Assembly: GCA_004519485.1 (NCBI GenBank) | Contig: CP038133.1 | Location: forward strand, 310,001-374,000 | Length of the DNA: 64,000 bases | Direction of reading: 5' to 3' | Source: Nannochloropsis oceanica | Lineage: Eukaryota > Sar > Eustigmatophyceae > Eustigmatales > Monodopsidaceae | Shown: in pieces, positions 33,190 through 43,273 of the stretch | Position numbering within the stretch: the stretch's first letter is position 1 | How the letters are laid out: every line of letters begins with the position of its first letter | Made by a program: the position numbers and the translations under genes | Notes under the pieces: generated by a model | Database searches by the model: none | Seen by the model: the letters and a program-made list of their open reading frames with translations, nothing else | Told to the model about the DNA's origin: nothing

Positions 33190-35106
33190 TCACATAACAA
33201 CTCCTTGGTCCCCTTTTGGCGCCATTATATCTACCTGCAAATCAGCATCTATTTCTCTTTTTCCCCCCTCCTCTCCCAAACAAAAAATACTCCCAACTAT
33301 CCTCTGTTCTTCCCTCAGGCTCACCCCCCTCCGCTGCTCCTCCCCCCAGACCTCAAGGTTATCAACCTCCCACCCCCACTTTGTCTTGTGCTCACACCAG
33401 CCAAATTCTTCCCGCCCTGCCTGCGGATCAACCCCATGCTTGTCCGCGTCATCCACCCATTCTGCCCTCGAACGGTATCTCTTACTCCTCCCAAAGACGA
33501 CAACACCCACCGTCTTTCCTGCATCTCGACCGTGCTTGGCCAAACCTCCTCCAGCAGGAGACTCAAGCAAGAGAATAGGATGTCCCCACAAATGTAAAGG
33601 CAAGTCATACCCACGAGTCTCAACAGTCTTGCTTCCATCCAGCAGCCGACGGGACCATGGCACTTGCACCTCAAGCGCATAGACTAGATTCTCATCCTTC
33701 GGGTCATCTTTCTCCTCCTTCTCCTCCTTCTCCTCATTTTCCTCCTCCCCCTCCTCTTCGAACAATCCACCCCAAACAAAACCTTTCCCGTCCCCTTCCT
33801 GTTGCTCCTCCTCGTTTTTATCCCCCCGCCTATGCAATGACTTAATCTCCTGCAACGTCAACACTCCTCCTTCTCCTTCTTTTCCTACCCTCATTCCCTC
33901 CTCCGAGCGACTCGCGCAGAGAACCGCGCCAAGTCGCAACAACTCTCTGAATTGTTTGTTCAAAACCATGCGATCACTCCCCAACAGATTCCACAGAGCT
34001 ACCTCTTTAAATTGCAACACTCCCTGTAGTATGACCTGGAGATGATCACGCACACAACGGGGCTCGGGCGGTGGGAAAGCTTCAGCGAGCTCGAGGTATT
34101 CCCAGGCACAGGCAAAAGCGACCCTGGGGTTAGTGAGGGTGCCGCTTGATGTGAGAGCAGCGTCAGCTGGAGCAATTGTATCAGCAGGAGCAGCAAAAAG
34201 TCTCGGATTTCGAAGGAGCCCCACCGCACTCATCATGCCGTCACACCCAGTATAACGCAACGCACATTCCGCATCCTGCCGTGTACGACAATTCCCATTC
34301 GCCAAGACAGGGATCGAGACCGCTTCTCGCACCGCACGGATTACATCGAAATCACTTATCGCCTGATGATCTCTCTGATGTGGCGTCCGACCATGCACGG
34401 TCAACAGCGCTGCCCCTGCCTCCTCCAAACGCTGCGCAAAAGAAACGGTTGCCTCCACTCCTCCTATACAACGCAACTTACACGAAACGGGCACGCCTAA
34501 TTCCTTAACCAAAATCCTAACCATGGCCACAGCGGTGTCAGAATCCTTCTGAACAAGGTATGCACCATACATTCCGATCTCAGCACATTTCTGTGGGCAA
34601 CCAAAATTAAGATCGATACCTGCTATATTTCCCCCTTCCCATAGTCTACGGGCAGCTGCTAGAATCAGTTGTGGGTCCGCACCGGCTAACTGAGCCATAA
34701 CTGGCTTGTCTTGAGGGCAGGGTCGAAGAAGCTCTCGGGCATAAGGGCATTCGACCTTACCTGTTTCTGCGTGATTAAGGACATTGCGGGCGAGGAGCAT
34801 TGGCGAAAAGCACAGCTTGACACCATATCGTTGCACGAGCAGCCGGAAGGCCCTCTCTGATTGGAGGACCATCGGTGCCAGTACGAAGAGCGGCTGCCTC
34901 ACTTCTCCGAAAATGCCTCCAAGGATGGAGATGGGGCGTGAGGGAGAGGGTAAAGGCCATTCGGGCGAGTTGAGACGCGCCTGAATGAAAAGCCAATAAA
35001 AAGTAAACGCGTCCTCATCTGCAGTGCTTCCCGCTGATGTTGTGCCATCATGCCTCAGGCGCCGCCAACCCCGCTTCCACTTTGACCGAGCTCGAAACGC
35101 TACCAT
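33190..35106 (-). CDS. Dus1-type tRNA-dihydrouridine synthase fused to an ASCH (PUA-like) domain
   Basis: 638 residues in one frame. Residues about 70-400 are a Dus1-like flavoenzyme that reduces uridine in the tRNA D-loop (positions 16/17 in yeast Dus1). Evidence is LAPMVLQSERAFRLLVQRYG, KPVMAQLAGADP, the catalytic Cys in LNFGCPQKCAEIGMYGAYL, CKLRCIGG, LLTVHGRTPHQRDH, VLANGNCR and DGMMSAVGLLRNPRLF. The helical Dus C-domain follows (HLQVILQGVLQF). After an acidic Glu/Lys linker, residues about 480-620 form an ASCH domain. Its signature is VPWSRRLLDGSKTVETRGYD (the PW...G.KTVE.R core), then VGVVVFGRSKRY and a C-terminal GWEVDNLEVW strand. ASCH domains are PUA-like and suspected RNA binders. 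A hydrophobic FTFYWLFIQ near residue 35 ends in a CAG, so an intron there is possible. Confidence 0.88.
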   Translation of the reverse strand: MVAFRARSKWKRGWRRLRHDGTTSAGSTADEDAFTFYWLFIQARLNSPEWPLPSPSRPISILGGIFGEVRQPLFVLAPMVLQSERAFRLLVQRYGVKLCFSPMLLARNVLNHAETGKVECPYARELLRPCPQDKPVMAQLAGADPQLILAAARRLWEGGNIAGIDLNFGCPQKCAEIGMYGAYLVQKDSDTAVAMVRILVKELGVPVSCKLRCIGGVEATVSFAQRLEEAGAALLTVHGRTPHQRDHQAISDFDVIRAVREAVSIPVLANGNCRTRQDAECALRYTGCDGMMSAVGLLRNPRLFAAPADTIAPADAALTSSGTLTNPRVAFACAWEYLELAEAFPPPEPRCVRDHLQVILQGVLQFKEVALWNLLGSDRMVLNKQFRELLRLGAVLCASRSEEGMRVGKEGEGGVLTLQEIKSLHRRGDKNEEEQQEGDGKGFVWGGLFEEEGEEENEEKEEKEEKDDPKDENLVYALEVQVPWSRRLLDGSKTVETRGYDLPLHLWGHPILLLESPAGGGLAKHGRDAGKTVGVVVFGRSKRYRSRAEWVDDADKHGVDPQAGREEFGWCEHKTKWGWEVDNLEVWGEEQRRGVSLREEQRIVGSIFCLGEEGGKREIDADLQVDIMAPKGDQGVVM

Positions 35107-35832
35107 TTATGACTTTAACCCTACCTAGTGTGTCCTGTATATTGGAAAAGGTGAGGTGGGGAGAAATGGGGGGCGTATTTAAAGCCTTAACATACAATCC
35201 CCTTGATCGACAAAAGTCGTGACACCTGAAGTGAGTGACATTGCTTGGATAGCATAATGAAGTGGAGTGGAGTGTGAGATGAGGGTTGGGAGGTCGATGA
35301 GATCGATGATGTGTCTCAGAAAGAGCTCACGGTCCATTTCGACTTGCTGACGCAAATTCTCTGTGTTAATTGGTTGTCTGTGTCCCATATTTGGAGAGAG
35401 GTGGTTACCGTGGGCCGTGGCGTCGGCGGTACAACACACCGTGGTAGGGGAACTGAGGCCCCAACTGCTGCCATCGTGCTAGCGGGCTGTCACGCAACCC
35501 CAGGGCCCCGCGCGGGCCCAGGGAACCCGAGGGCAAGTCCACCTTTTTTTTTTTCCTTCACGCTTAGGCCCACCACCATAGCCCAGCCAGATCACCACCA
35601 TGCTCATCCACTTTCTAACTATGTAGTCCGTCACCTTGTTCGCACCGCCACGCACAGGCTGAAAGGCATACTTGCCTAATTCGGGCTGCCTCATCGCTGC
35701 CTCGCTGAGAAGCTGCCAGCAGTTAAGCAGTTTGTTCGCCGCCTTCAGCCCGATACATACAACGCATCGCCCACAATACACACCGAGGCCCACCCCACGT
35801 TTCCCTGGCAGCATTTTCACTAGCCTTGGAGC
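35107..35832. promoter_or_regulatory. Divergent region, Dus-ASCH / NEDD1
   Basis: 726 bp with both promoters. A GC-rich near-palindrome (GGGCCCCGCGCGGGCCC) lies around 35503-35520. No further gene is seen. Confidence 0.35.
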
Positions 35833-38074
35833 ATGCCATCTCATCTGATTGCGACTGCGACGGACGATGTGGTCTCGACGTGGGAGCTGACACGGGAAGA
35901 AGCCCAGCTGCAACACCAGCAAATCATCTACGAGTCGAGGACGCCGACGGTCCAGAGCACCATGAGCTCAGGCTATGGTACGGTGAACTGTCTAGGCTGG
36001 AATCATACCCAGCAAGTCCTGGCCTGCGGGACAGATGATGGCGCCGTTGCACTCATGCTTGACTCGGGGAAGATGCTGGAAGTGCTTCAAGAGCCTTGCG
36101 AAGCACGGAATCCCCCTACTCCCATTATATCATTGGCCTGGGGGAAGCGCTCCCGTCACCTTGTCACTACCGGCCAAGGAGATTGTCCCTCATTGTGGGA
36201 TTTGAAGAAGAAAGAGCGCATCATGTCTTTTCAAGGACATGGCGCAACCATCACCTCGGTTGCCCTTGCCCCAGAGGACGCTTGCGTGGCCTCGGGCGAC
36301 AAAAACGGCGAGATCCTACTCCACGCCCTGCATAGCGAGAATCCTGGCATGAGTCTTCCTTTGGACGTGAAGGGGGATCCTGTGCCTCGAACACCCTCTG
36401 GATTGATGGCCGCGGGCGTGCGCTCCCTTCACTTTTGGACCGCAAGGCAGCCCTTGCTCTTGGCGGGGCACCGGGACGGAGTGGCGCGAGTGTGGGACTC
36501 CACGGCAGGGGCCTGTCTAATGACATTTAAGGGTCAGCATTACATGTCGATCGTGGCCGTGGCAGGCTCTCCGGCGAGTGATAAATTGATGGTGACGGCG
36601 GGGCAAGATAGAAAAGCGCTTCTGTGGGATGTTACGAATCGCAAGCTGCTGAAGGAGGTCAAGGTAAGTTTTCAGGGGAGTAAGGGAGGGATAAAAGTAG
36701 TAAGCGACAGGTAGAGTAGCAAGCGTAGAGAGTAATACGAAATGATTGATCGACCCTCCTCCTCTTTCTTTCGCGCCCGTCTTCGTCCATACCACCACAC
36801 TAACACAACCGCAGGCGTTGGCCCCCATCACCTCCATGTGCTTTAACCCCGAAGGCGACATGATTATTCTCGGTCTGAAAAATGGCAACTGCTCTATCTA
36901 CGACATCCGTAACCAACACGAGCCCCTTCGCACCACCCATGCCTTCCAAGGCCTCCCCATTCGAGCTCTATCTGTGCAGGCGCAGCACCCTCGTAGTAGC
37001 GGACACACCACCTACGGCAGCTCTACCAGCATGAACGGAAGGAGTACGAGCAGGAGTAGCGGCAGCAGCACAACCACCAAAAATACCGAGCCGGCGTCAT
37101 CTCCCACGGCACCCAAGATACCCCTCTCGATCTCCTCGGCTCAGAAACAGACAAGTACAAGAACCACCAGCAATACCACCACTATTACTAGCGGCGGCAG
37201 CAGCGGTAGCAGCAGCACAGCAGCTGTGGCTCCCCTTTGCGCAAAAGCCAGTAGTCCTGTTGCTGTGTCATTCTCATCTATTACCTCTCTCCCCTCGACC
37301 TCGATATCTTCCCCTGCCGCTGCCAGTGCCATCGCCAGGCAAGGGCATACCGTCCAACCTGCCCCCTCGCCAGTCCGTGAGATCCCTCCTTCCTTCCCTC
37401 CATCTTCCCTCAACACTGATGAAAACAGCAGCAATAGCAGCAGCGATAGCAGCAGCATTAGCGCGTTGCCTTCCAGCAGGACAAATAATGTTTCCCTCGC
37501 CTTTTCCTCTATCCCTCCATCAAAAGTCAGCACCAACCCCGCGACGGTAGTAGCAACCCAGCGGCCTCCCATTTCACAAGAGGAAGTCCAACCCTCTGTA
37601 CCTGTCGAGCAACAGCAGGAAAAGATACAAACTCAACCGCAATCACCAGCTGGTAGCGAAAATTCCGCTTTCAATGCCAACAGCAGCAACACCGCCACCA
37701 CCAGCAACGCCTTCCGTTGGCGAGGCAAGCTCAATTTCTCCAGCTCTATCTCCGCCACAGCTTTCGGCCCGCAAAATCACTCTTCTGCTGCTGCAGCCAT
37801 CGCCTCAGCTGCTGCGCGAAGCACAAACAGCGATATCAACACCAAAGAGTTCGCCCAGCTGGTTGAAAGCAAAGTCAAGGACATGGTGGACGATCTGAGG
37901 GATGAGCTCGCCAGGGACCTTCGGGGGCTACATCTGGAGTTATTAAAGACCTCGGAAACTACGCATGCGGCAATGCAAGGACTGGTGCAAACATTCCAGG
38001 CATTAATGGAGGAGAATAGGGGGTTGAGGAGGGAGATGGAGGAGTTGCAGCAGCAGATGGAAATGCCTTATTGA
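35833..38074 (+). CDS. NEDD1: NEDD1-like gamma-tubulin recruiting WD40 protein
   Basis: Two exons, 35833-36663 and 36815-38074, joined in phase 0 (GTAAGT...CCGCAG), 696 residues. The N-terminal half is a WD40 propeller (SLAWGKRSRHLVTTGQGDCP, ITSVALAPEDACVASGDKNG, LLAGHRDGVARVWDS, MVTAGQDRKALLWDV, MCFNPEGDMIILGLKNG). A long Ser/Thr/Asn-rich linker follows. The last 75 residues form a predicted coiled coil (MVDDLRDELARDLRGLHLEL ... GLRREMEELQQQMEMPY), placed and patterned like the NEDD1 helix that binds the gamma-tubulin ring complex. NEDD1 targets that complex to spindle poles, existing microtubules and plant spindles. The assignment rests on the propeller plus end-helix architecture; fine motif identity was not tested. 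Confidence 0.8.
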
Positions 38075-39042
38075 CTAGAAGAGAGGGAGGGAGGGTCTGT
38101 GCGTAATGCTTATGTGAGAAGATGGAAAAAAGCATGGAAATAGCACTGGTGCTGTCATGCGATATATTCTTGACAGTCAACGATCAAAGCAAACACAAAA
38201 ACATGCAAAAATTAGTGCCTACGTCTGATTCCGCAAAGACCGCATAAATTTTGCTGTTCCCTGCCTGAATTCCGTCTGTTCTAACTTTTTTTTAAATACA
38301 TGTACACGGGACCCTCCCGAGGATTGTTGCTTAAGAGCGCAAAATCTTGTGTTATATATAATTATACTTGATTTAGGTCACTAAAAAAGTCCTCGACCAC
38401 CCCTCAAGAGCACTAAGAGCAGTGTGTCGACGATAAGAGGGAAAGTCTAAGGGCCAGGGGCAATCCTAGTTTGGTTCAGCTGTAGAACCAGAAAGCATTA
38501 GGAAGACATTTCTAGGAACTGCCTTCTTGTTGCCGTGTCATATTTTTGAACACTATGCCTAGCCTAGGAAGTCCGAGTGGGGCGGTAGACTAGAGACCTG
38601 TATGAAAAGCATAAATCCAAAGACGAGGTCAGCCTAAAGTTGTGGTGCCGTACATGCCAGGACACAAAAAGTAAATGATGATAAAATCTTGCTTCGCAAA
38701 CAAGCAAGGGTGGCGTTGCCTTAACATAATTGTAGCGTTTTAAAAGGGAGCACTTACCGAGGGGGCGATCGGTTATACACACCTAAATCAGAGGGACCTC
38801 GAGTCGTCCCCGCGGGTGAGTTCCTCGCCCCCCCCCCCCGGTGTGCGAGCGCATCCAGACCTTTTCTGTAACAACCAGGATTATTTCCAATAGTGGTTAT
38901 GTTCAACGTTCATTCTTGTCCTATGTCTGGGAAGGTGGACATACTCATTCTGGCGAGTGTTTCTCGTGGCGAGAGTCGGAGTTGTGCGAAGTGGAAAGGG
39001 ATATTGTGCGGCTATAACGAGGTACTGGACAAGTTGAAGTCA
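38075..39042. other. Intergenic region, no gene seen
   Basis: Downstream of NEDD1. Includes a C10 run near 38829-38838. No open frame with family resemblance. Confidence 0.45.
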
Positions 39043-39066
39043 CCTTAGAAAGTGCTCAAAATGCCG

Positions 39067-39098
<32 letters not shown>

Positions 39099-39366
39099 GA
39101 GCCTGTGGCTGGTGCTGGTGCTGGTTTTGATGTTGTTGTAGCTGCTGATGCGGTAGTGAGGCTATTGTTGTTGTTGTTGGTGGTACATACGCTTGTGTCA
39201 CGGTCATGAGTGGCGGTGAGTAGAGGTTCTTCATGACCAGTGCTGCTTCTGCCTCTGGTGGTGGTGGTGGTGGTGGTGGTACAGATGAAATCGCCTTCAG
39301 ACCCGTCCGTCTCGAGGTTACCATGGCTGTGGTGGTAATTCCCCCTTAGAAAGTGCTCAAAATGCC
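39043..39366. repeat. 23-bp direct repeats bracketing a 278-bp simple-repeat segment
   Basis: The same 23-bp word (contains TTAGAAAGTGCTCAAAATG) occurs at 39043-39065 and 39344-39366. Between them lie (GTT)n at 39063-39100, GGTGCT and (GGT)n blocks. The minus strand reads through as a Gln/Pro-rich 94-codon frame (39324-39040) that looks like a repeat artefact. The segment interrupts the downstream edge of the decayed helicase. Confidence 0.75.
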
Positions 39367-39504
39367 CTCAGGTCGGGCATATCGTGGGATGTCATGGCTC
39401 AATGCTCCCGCTCTAATGGATAAGACCTGGAATGCCCAGGGACACCATGCGCAAGCGCGGAGGCACGTGCCACGGGAAGGGTCACCGCTTCGCGCCTATG
39501 AATG

Positions 39505-40330
39505 CTAGTGGTGGCAATGCGCCCATTGGGCGCCTAGGCCCACCGCGGATCCCTCTCTACATCGACGCGACTTAAATGATGGAGACCTCTTGAGTGCACG
39601 CGTGATGGGAAAGCGGTGCGTGTAATCACGGATGGCTGTCACGATGCCGGCATGCCTGGGATTATGGGTGGACCGTACATTGCCAGGCAGGGAGGCGACG
39701 CGTAATTTCACAAAAAGGTCAAACGACGGAAGATCGTGCCATGGTAACGGGACGCGTTGGTACCAATTACGTCCGTTTGAACAACCCTTCGAACGTGCTT
39801 GGTGGTGGGATGGGGCCAAGCTGTAGAAAATCCCCCATCAGCATAATGCTGATCCCTACGAAAGACTTGTCCTGTGTCAGCACGCAGACGCTGGTCTAGG
39901 GCGACAAGCGTCCGCAACGTCATGACCGACACCTCCTCAATCACCACCACAAGCCACACCCCACGCACGCGTTCTACGAAATCGTACAGCGCTTCTGGGA
40001 GAATCTCCGCTTCACCTGACCACGGCTCTGTCATACTGAAACATACACCTTTGCGAAGTACGGAAAGGCGCTTGGCGGCGATAGACGTCTGCCCATTAGG
40101 CAACGCTGAAGCGGGACAACTAAAATCGGAGATGGACATGATGGGCTCCGGCGGAGTGCCATTCGGCATCTGCATGGAATAGAGGGCCGTCGCCATGTAT
40201 GTCTTTCCCGCACCAGGCCCACCAAGCAGACAGAGATGGAGGGGAATTGGGCGGCGATGGGTCGTAGGGTTGTGAACGTGCGCAGCGCGGGCATGAAAGT
40301 GGTCTACTATATTGTCCATGATGGCGCGCT
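39505..40330 (-). mobile_element. Decayed Helitron/PIF1-type helicase, ATPase half
   Basis: Reads LNNDQRAIMDNIVDHF, a Walker A LLGGPGAGKT, an ASALPNGQTSIAAKR block, and a Walker B-like VVVIEEVSVM. In other frames come MLMGDFLQLGPIPPPSTF and HDLPSFDLFVKLRVA plus HAGIVTAIRDYTHRFPITRAL. These are successive motifs of Helitron-encoded PIF1 helicases in the right order. The copy is spread over three frames with about two or three breaks, so it is dead. No Rep/HUH half or element ends were found. It complements the C-terminal half at 22.4-23.1 kb on the other strand, which could be a different copy of the same family. Confidence 0.75.
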
Positions 40331-40444
40331 GGTCATTGTTAAGCCTCTGAAGCGGAAAGAGCCCCCCGTTCCTGCTGTCTCCCCACAGTAGCCACACCTC
40401 TTTCCACCACGTCGTCGGAGCTGTGTAAAAATAGCGAGAGGGTC

Positions 40445-40558
40445 CGACAACGACGAGGAGGAGGCGGAGGAGGGGGAGGATGAGCAATAGCAGGAGGATG
40501 AGGAGAAGAAGAAGAAGAAGAAGAAGAAGAAGAAGAAAGAGAAGGAGGAGAAGAAGAA

Positions 40559-40589
<31 letters not shown>

Positions 40590-41580
40590 CGGATGAGGGC
40601 GAGGAGGTGGAGGTGGAGGTGGAGGTGCGCAAGCTGGAGGAGGAACGGAACTGGGAGGGAGGGGGTATGCAGGAGCCAGAGCAACACCAGCACCAGCATT
40701 AGCACTAGCACCAGCACCAACACCAGCAGCGGGAGGAGGGGAAGGAGGAGGGGGAGGAGGAAGAGGAAAAAGAATCAGGGCAGCCGAAGCAGCAGAAGCA
40801 GCCGAATGAAAGTGATAATACAGGTAGCAACCACAGCAGCACGAGCCCGGGCAGCAGGAGGAGGGAGGAGGGGAGAAAAGACGAACACAGGAGGGGATCG
40901 AGAAAGAGTAGGAGTGGGAGGTGTTGGGGCGGCCGAAGCAGCAACAGGAGGAGGAGGAGGGGAAGGGGGAGGAGGAGCAGAGAAATCCCTGCAATACTAT
41001 CTTTACACCGAGAAACAGCAGCAGAAGCACTCGCAGCAATAGCAAGAGTTCGAGCAGCAACAACAGGAGGAGCGGGAAGGGGAGAGAGAAAGATGGTGAG
41101 AGGGTTCCGACGAAGAGGAAAAGGAGGAGGGGGAGGGTACTGGGAAGGAGGAGCATTAGGAGAAGGAGAAGAAGAAGAAGAAGAACAAGAATGAGAATGA
41201 ACAAGGAGGAGAAGTAGAAGAGAGAGAAAGACGAGGAGAAGGAGGAGAAGGGCAGGAGAAGGAGTAAGGAGGTAGAGGAGGAGGAAGAAGAGGAAAGGAA
41301 AAAAGAGGAGGAGGAGGAGAGGAGGAGGTGCTTGTGGAGGAGGAGAGGAGGATTGATAGTCTAGATTCTTCAGGCTGATTCCTCCCAGAGAGAAGTATTT
41401 TTAGAATACCTTAGTCGGAGGAAGACGGGGAGGCGGAGGAGGAGGGGGAGGGAGAGAAAGAGGAGCAATAGCGGGAGGAGGAGGTAGAGGATGAGTGGGA
41501 GGGAGAAAAAGAGAATGAGTTCCAGGAGGAGGAAGAGAAGGAGATGGCGGCGGCGGCGGCGGCGGAGGAGGAGGAGGTCA
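40445..41580. repeat. 1.1-kb purine-rich GAG/GAA tract
   Basis: The plus strand is strongly purine-rich (GAG, GAA, GGA units) with scattered interruptions, the largest near 41355-41405. The opposite strand therefore reads as long Leu/Ser runs, which are not genes. It abuts the 5' side of the decayed helicase. Confidence 0.9.
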
Positions 41581-41590
41581 CGTGCGGCCA

Positions 41591-42570
41591 TCCGAGGACT
41601 TTGGTGGTGTGAGACTTGTGATGTCTCGGGATGGCAATGAGGCACGTAACATCAAAAGGGTGTACAGGAGTATGGTCCGTGGAGAAGATCGTCCCCATGA
41701 TCTCCGGTTTGGTTTTAACTGCGCGGTAGGATATGCGGACACTGTATGTGTTGCCTCCCCTGTGACGTCCTTCCCCCCCCCCCCCTCCTGGCCCTGTTTG
41801 GTCCGTCCGGGGACTTCGCTAGATGAAAAACCTGTCAAAGTCGCTAGAAAACTCAGACAAGAATATTGGGAAGTTTAGGCAACATTTTATTGTTAGAAGG
41901 CTTTCACACGCATGCAATTCCAAGGGGACGTCAGGTTGCATGCGATAGTTCTAGGTTTGTAGGATAGCTATGACAGAAAAGAACTATTAACTCGTCATCT
42001 CGTTATCTCGTCATCGACACTAGCGTAAGAAATTTGCCCAGGTTTACGGATTTGGCTAACGATAACACATTTTATCCTTATCTTTATCTTTATCTTATCT
42101 TTATCTTATCTTTATCTTATCTTTATCTTATCTTTATCTTATCTTTATCTCATTTTTATCTTTCATCTTATCTTTTATCGTATCGTCTGAAGCATTGCCG
42201 TTGGGGGAGCCGTTGGTGAAGCTCTCACGTTGGCATCGTGCGGCCCTTACCGTGTGCCCAACCTGCTGTCAACTAGACGCTTGCTTAAGGTGAATAGGAA
42301 TTGGTCGCACATAAAATTTGAAATCGATGATCCTGTTTGTAAAGAAAGCAAACATTAATTGAATCGGGCCCCGCCATCGGGAAAGAGAGATCTTCTCTGA
42401 GACAGTCACTGCCTTCTTTTCTTTCTCTTCGAGGGGAGAATTTATAATGCCTTGTTGTTCACCATCAGCCACGAAGTCGCTGAGCAAACCCCAGTCTCAG
42501 AAGGCACCTTCTTGATCACAGCACTGAATTCCTGGAATCGTCAAGTCCCTTTTAACACTCTGACCAACCC
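41591..42570. repeat. Intergenic region with a TTATC satellite
   Basis: A TTTATCTTATC tandem array spans about 42073-42165 and is followed by AT-rich sequence. Nearby frames on both strands (41370-41878) lack recognised domains and may be further transposon debris. The end of the region is the 5' flank of the four-TM protein. Confidence 0.7.
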
Positions 42571-43143
42571 ATGGCTTCACCACAGGCGAGCAACAAGAAG
42601 GCGCGCAATACCATGCTGCGAATTGGTGGGCCGCCTGCGCGACCTTTTGGTGCCGGTCGAAGAGGGGCGCCAGGAGATGGTGCATTTTTATTCGGGAGAA
42701 ATGCGAAGACGCGAGTCAATCGCCTATTTACCGTCCACGCTTTGATTATGTTGGCTGTGGGGCTGGTGAGTGCCTCTTTCCCCGAAGTCCTTGTTTACAT
42801 CCTCCACCACAATGCCGAGGGATTCCACGCACGCCACGAAGGCGGTGCTGCACGCATCGCGTTTGTAACCATGAGAGTCTTTGGTTGCTTCCTGTTGGCC
42901 CAAGCGTACGTACTTTACGTCGTGAGGACCGTCTCGGACGGCACCATGCGTCGGGCTGTGGTTCAAAGCTATTTCGTGGCTTTTTTTCTCACGACGATAG
43001 CTTTAACGCGGGCTCAGCTCACAGAGGACATGCCTGTACGTACAAGCAACTGGCTGGTTATTTCAATATTTGCGGTGCTCACAGCAGCCTACGCTTGGTA
43101 TTCGTTCTTTGAGCGGATAAGCGTTTTCGAGCTGGGACGATGA
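42571..43143 (+). CDS. Small four-pass membrane protein, unassigned
   Basis: 190 residues, single exon, ATG in a good context (CCCATGG). A basic N-terminal tail of about 50 residues is followed by four hydrophobic segments: FTVHALIMLAVGLVSASF, AFVTMRVFGCFLLAQAYVLY, VVQSYFVAFFLTTIALT and WLVISIFAVLTAAYAWYSFF. A short C-terminus ends FELGR. Arg/Lys lie near the first and third loops. I cannot name the family. Both its neighbours are ordinary nuclear genes. The continuous, low-repeat reading frame and helix spacing argue that it is real. Confidence 0.7.
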   Translation: MASPQASNKKARNTMLRIGGPPARPFGAGRRGAPGDGAFLFGRNAKTRVNRLFTVHALIMLAVGLVSASFPEVLVYILHHNAEGFHARHEGGAARIAFVTMRVFGCFLLAQAYVLYVVRTVSDGTMRRAVVQSYFVAFFLTTIALTRAQLTEDMPVRTSNWLVISIFAVLTAAYAWYSFFERISVFELGR

Positions 43144-43273
43144 AGCCTTGGAGAGAGAGGAAGAGCTTGAAGAAGCGAAAAGGAGGGAATGTACAGGCAC
43201 AATTTGCAAGTAATTTAAAGCATCAAGATAAGTAACACAAGCATGCTATTCTCTTTATTGGTGCGTAGATTAC

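Noticed and set aside
39040-39324. Gln/Pro-rich 94-codon minus-strand frame
   Set aside because: It is made of triplet repeats between direct repeats, with no conserved segment.
40338-41204. Long minus-strand poly-Leu/Pro reading frame preceding the helicase motifs
   Set aside because: It is the translation of the purine-rich tract and not a gene. Only the part below about 40330 has helicase motifs.
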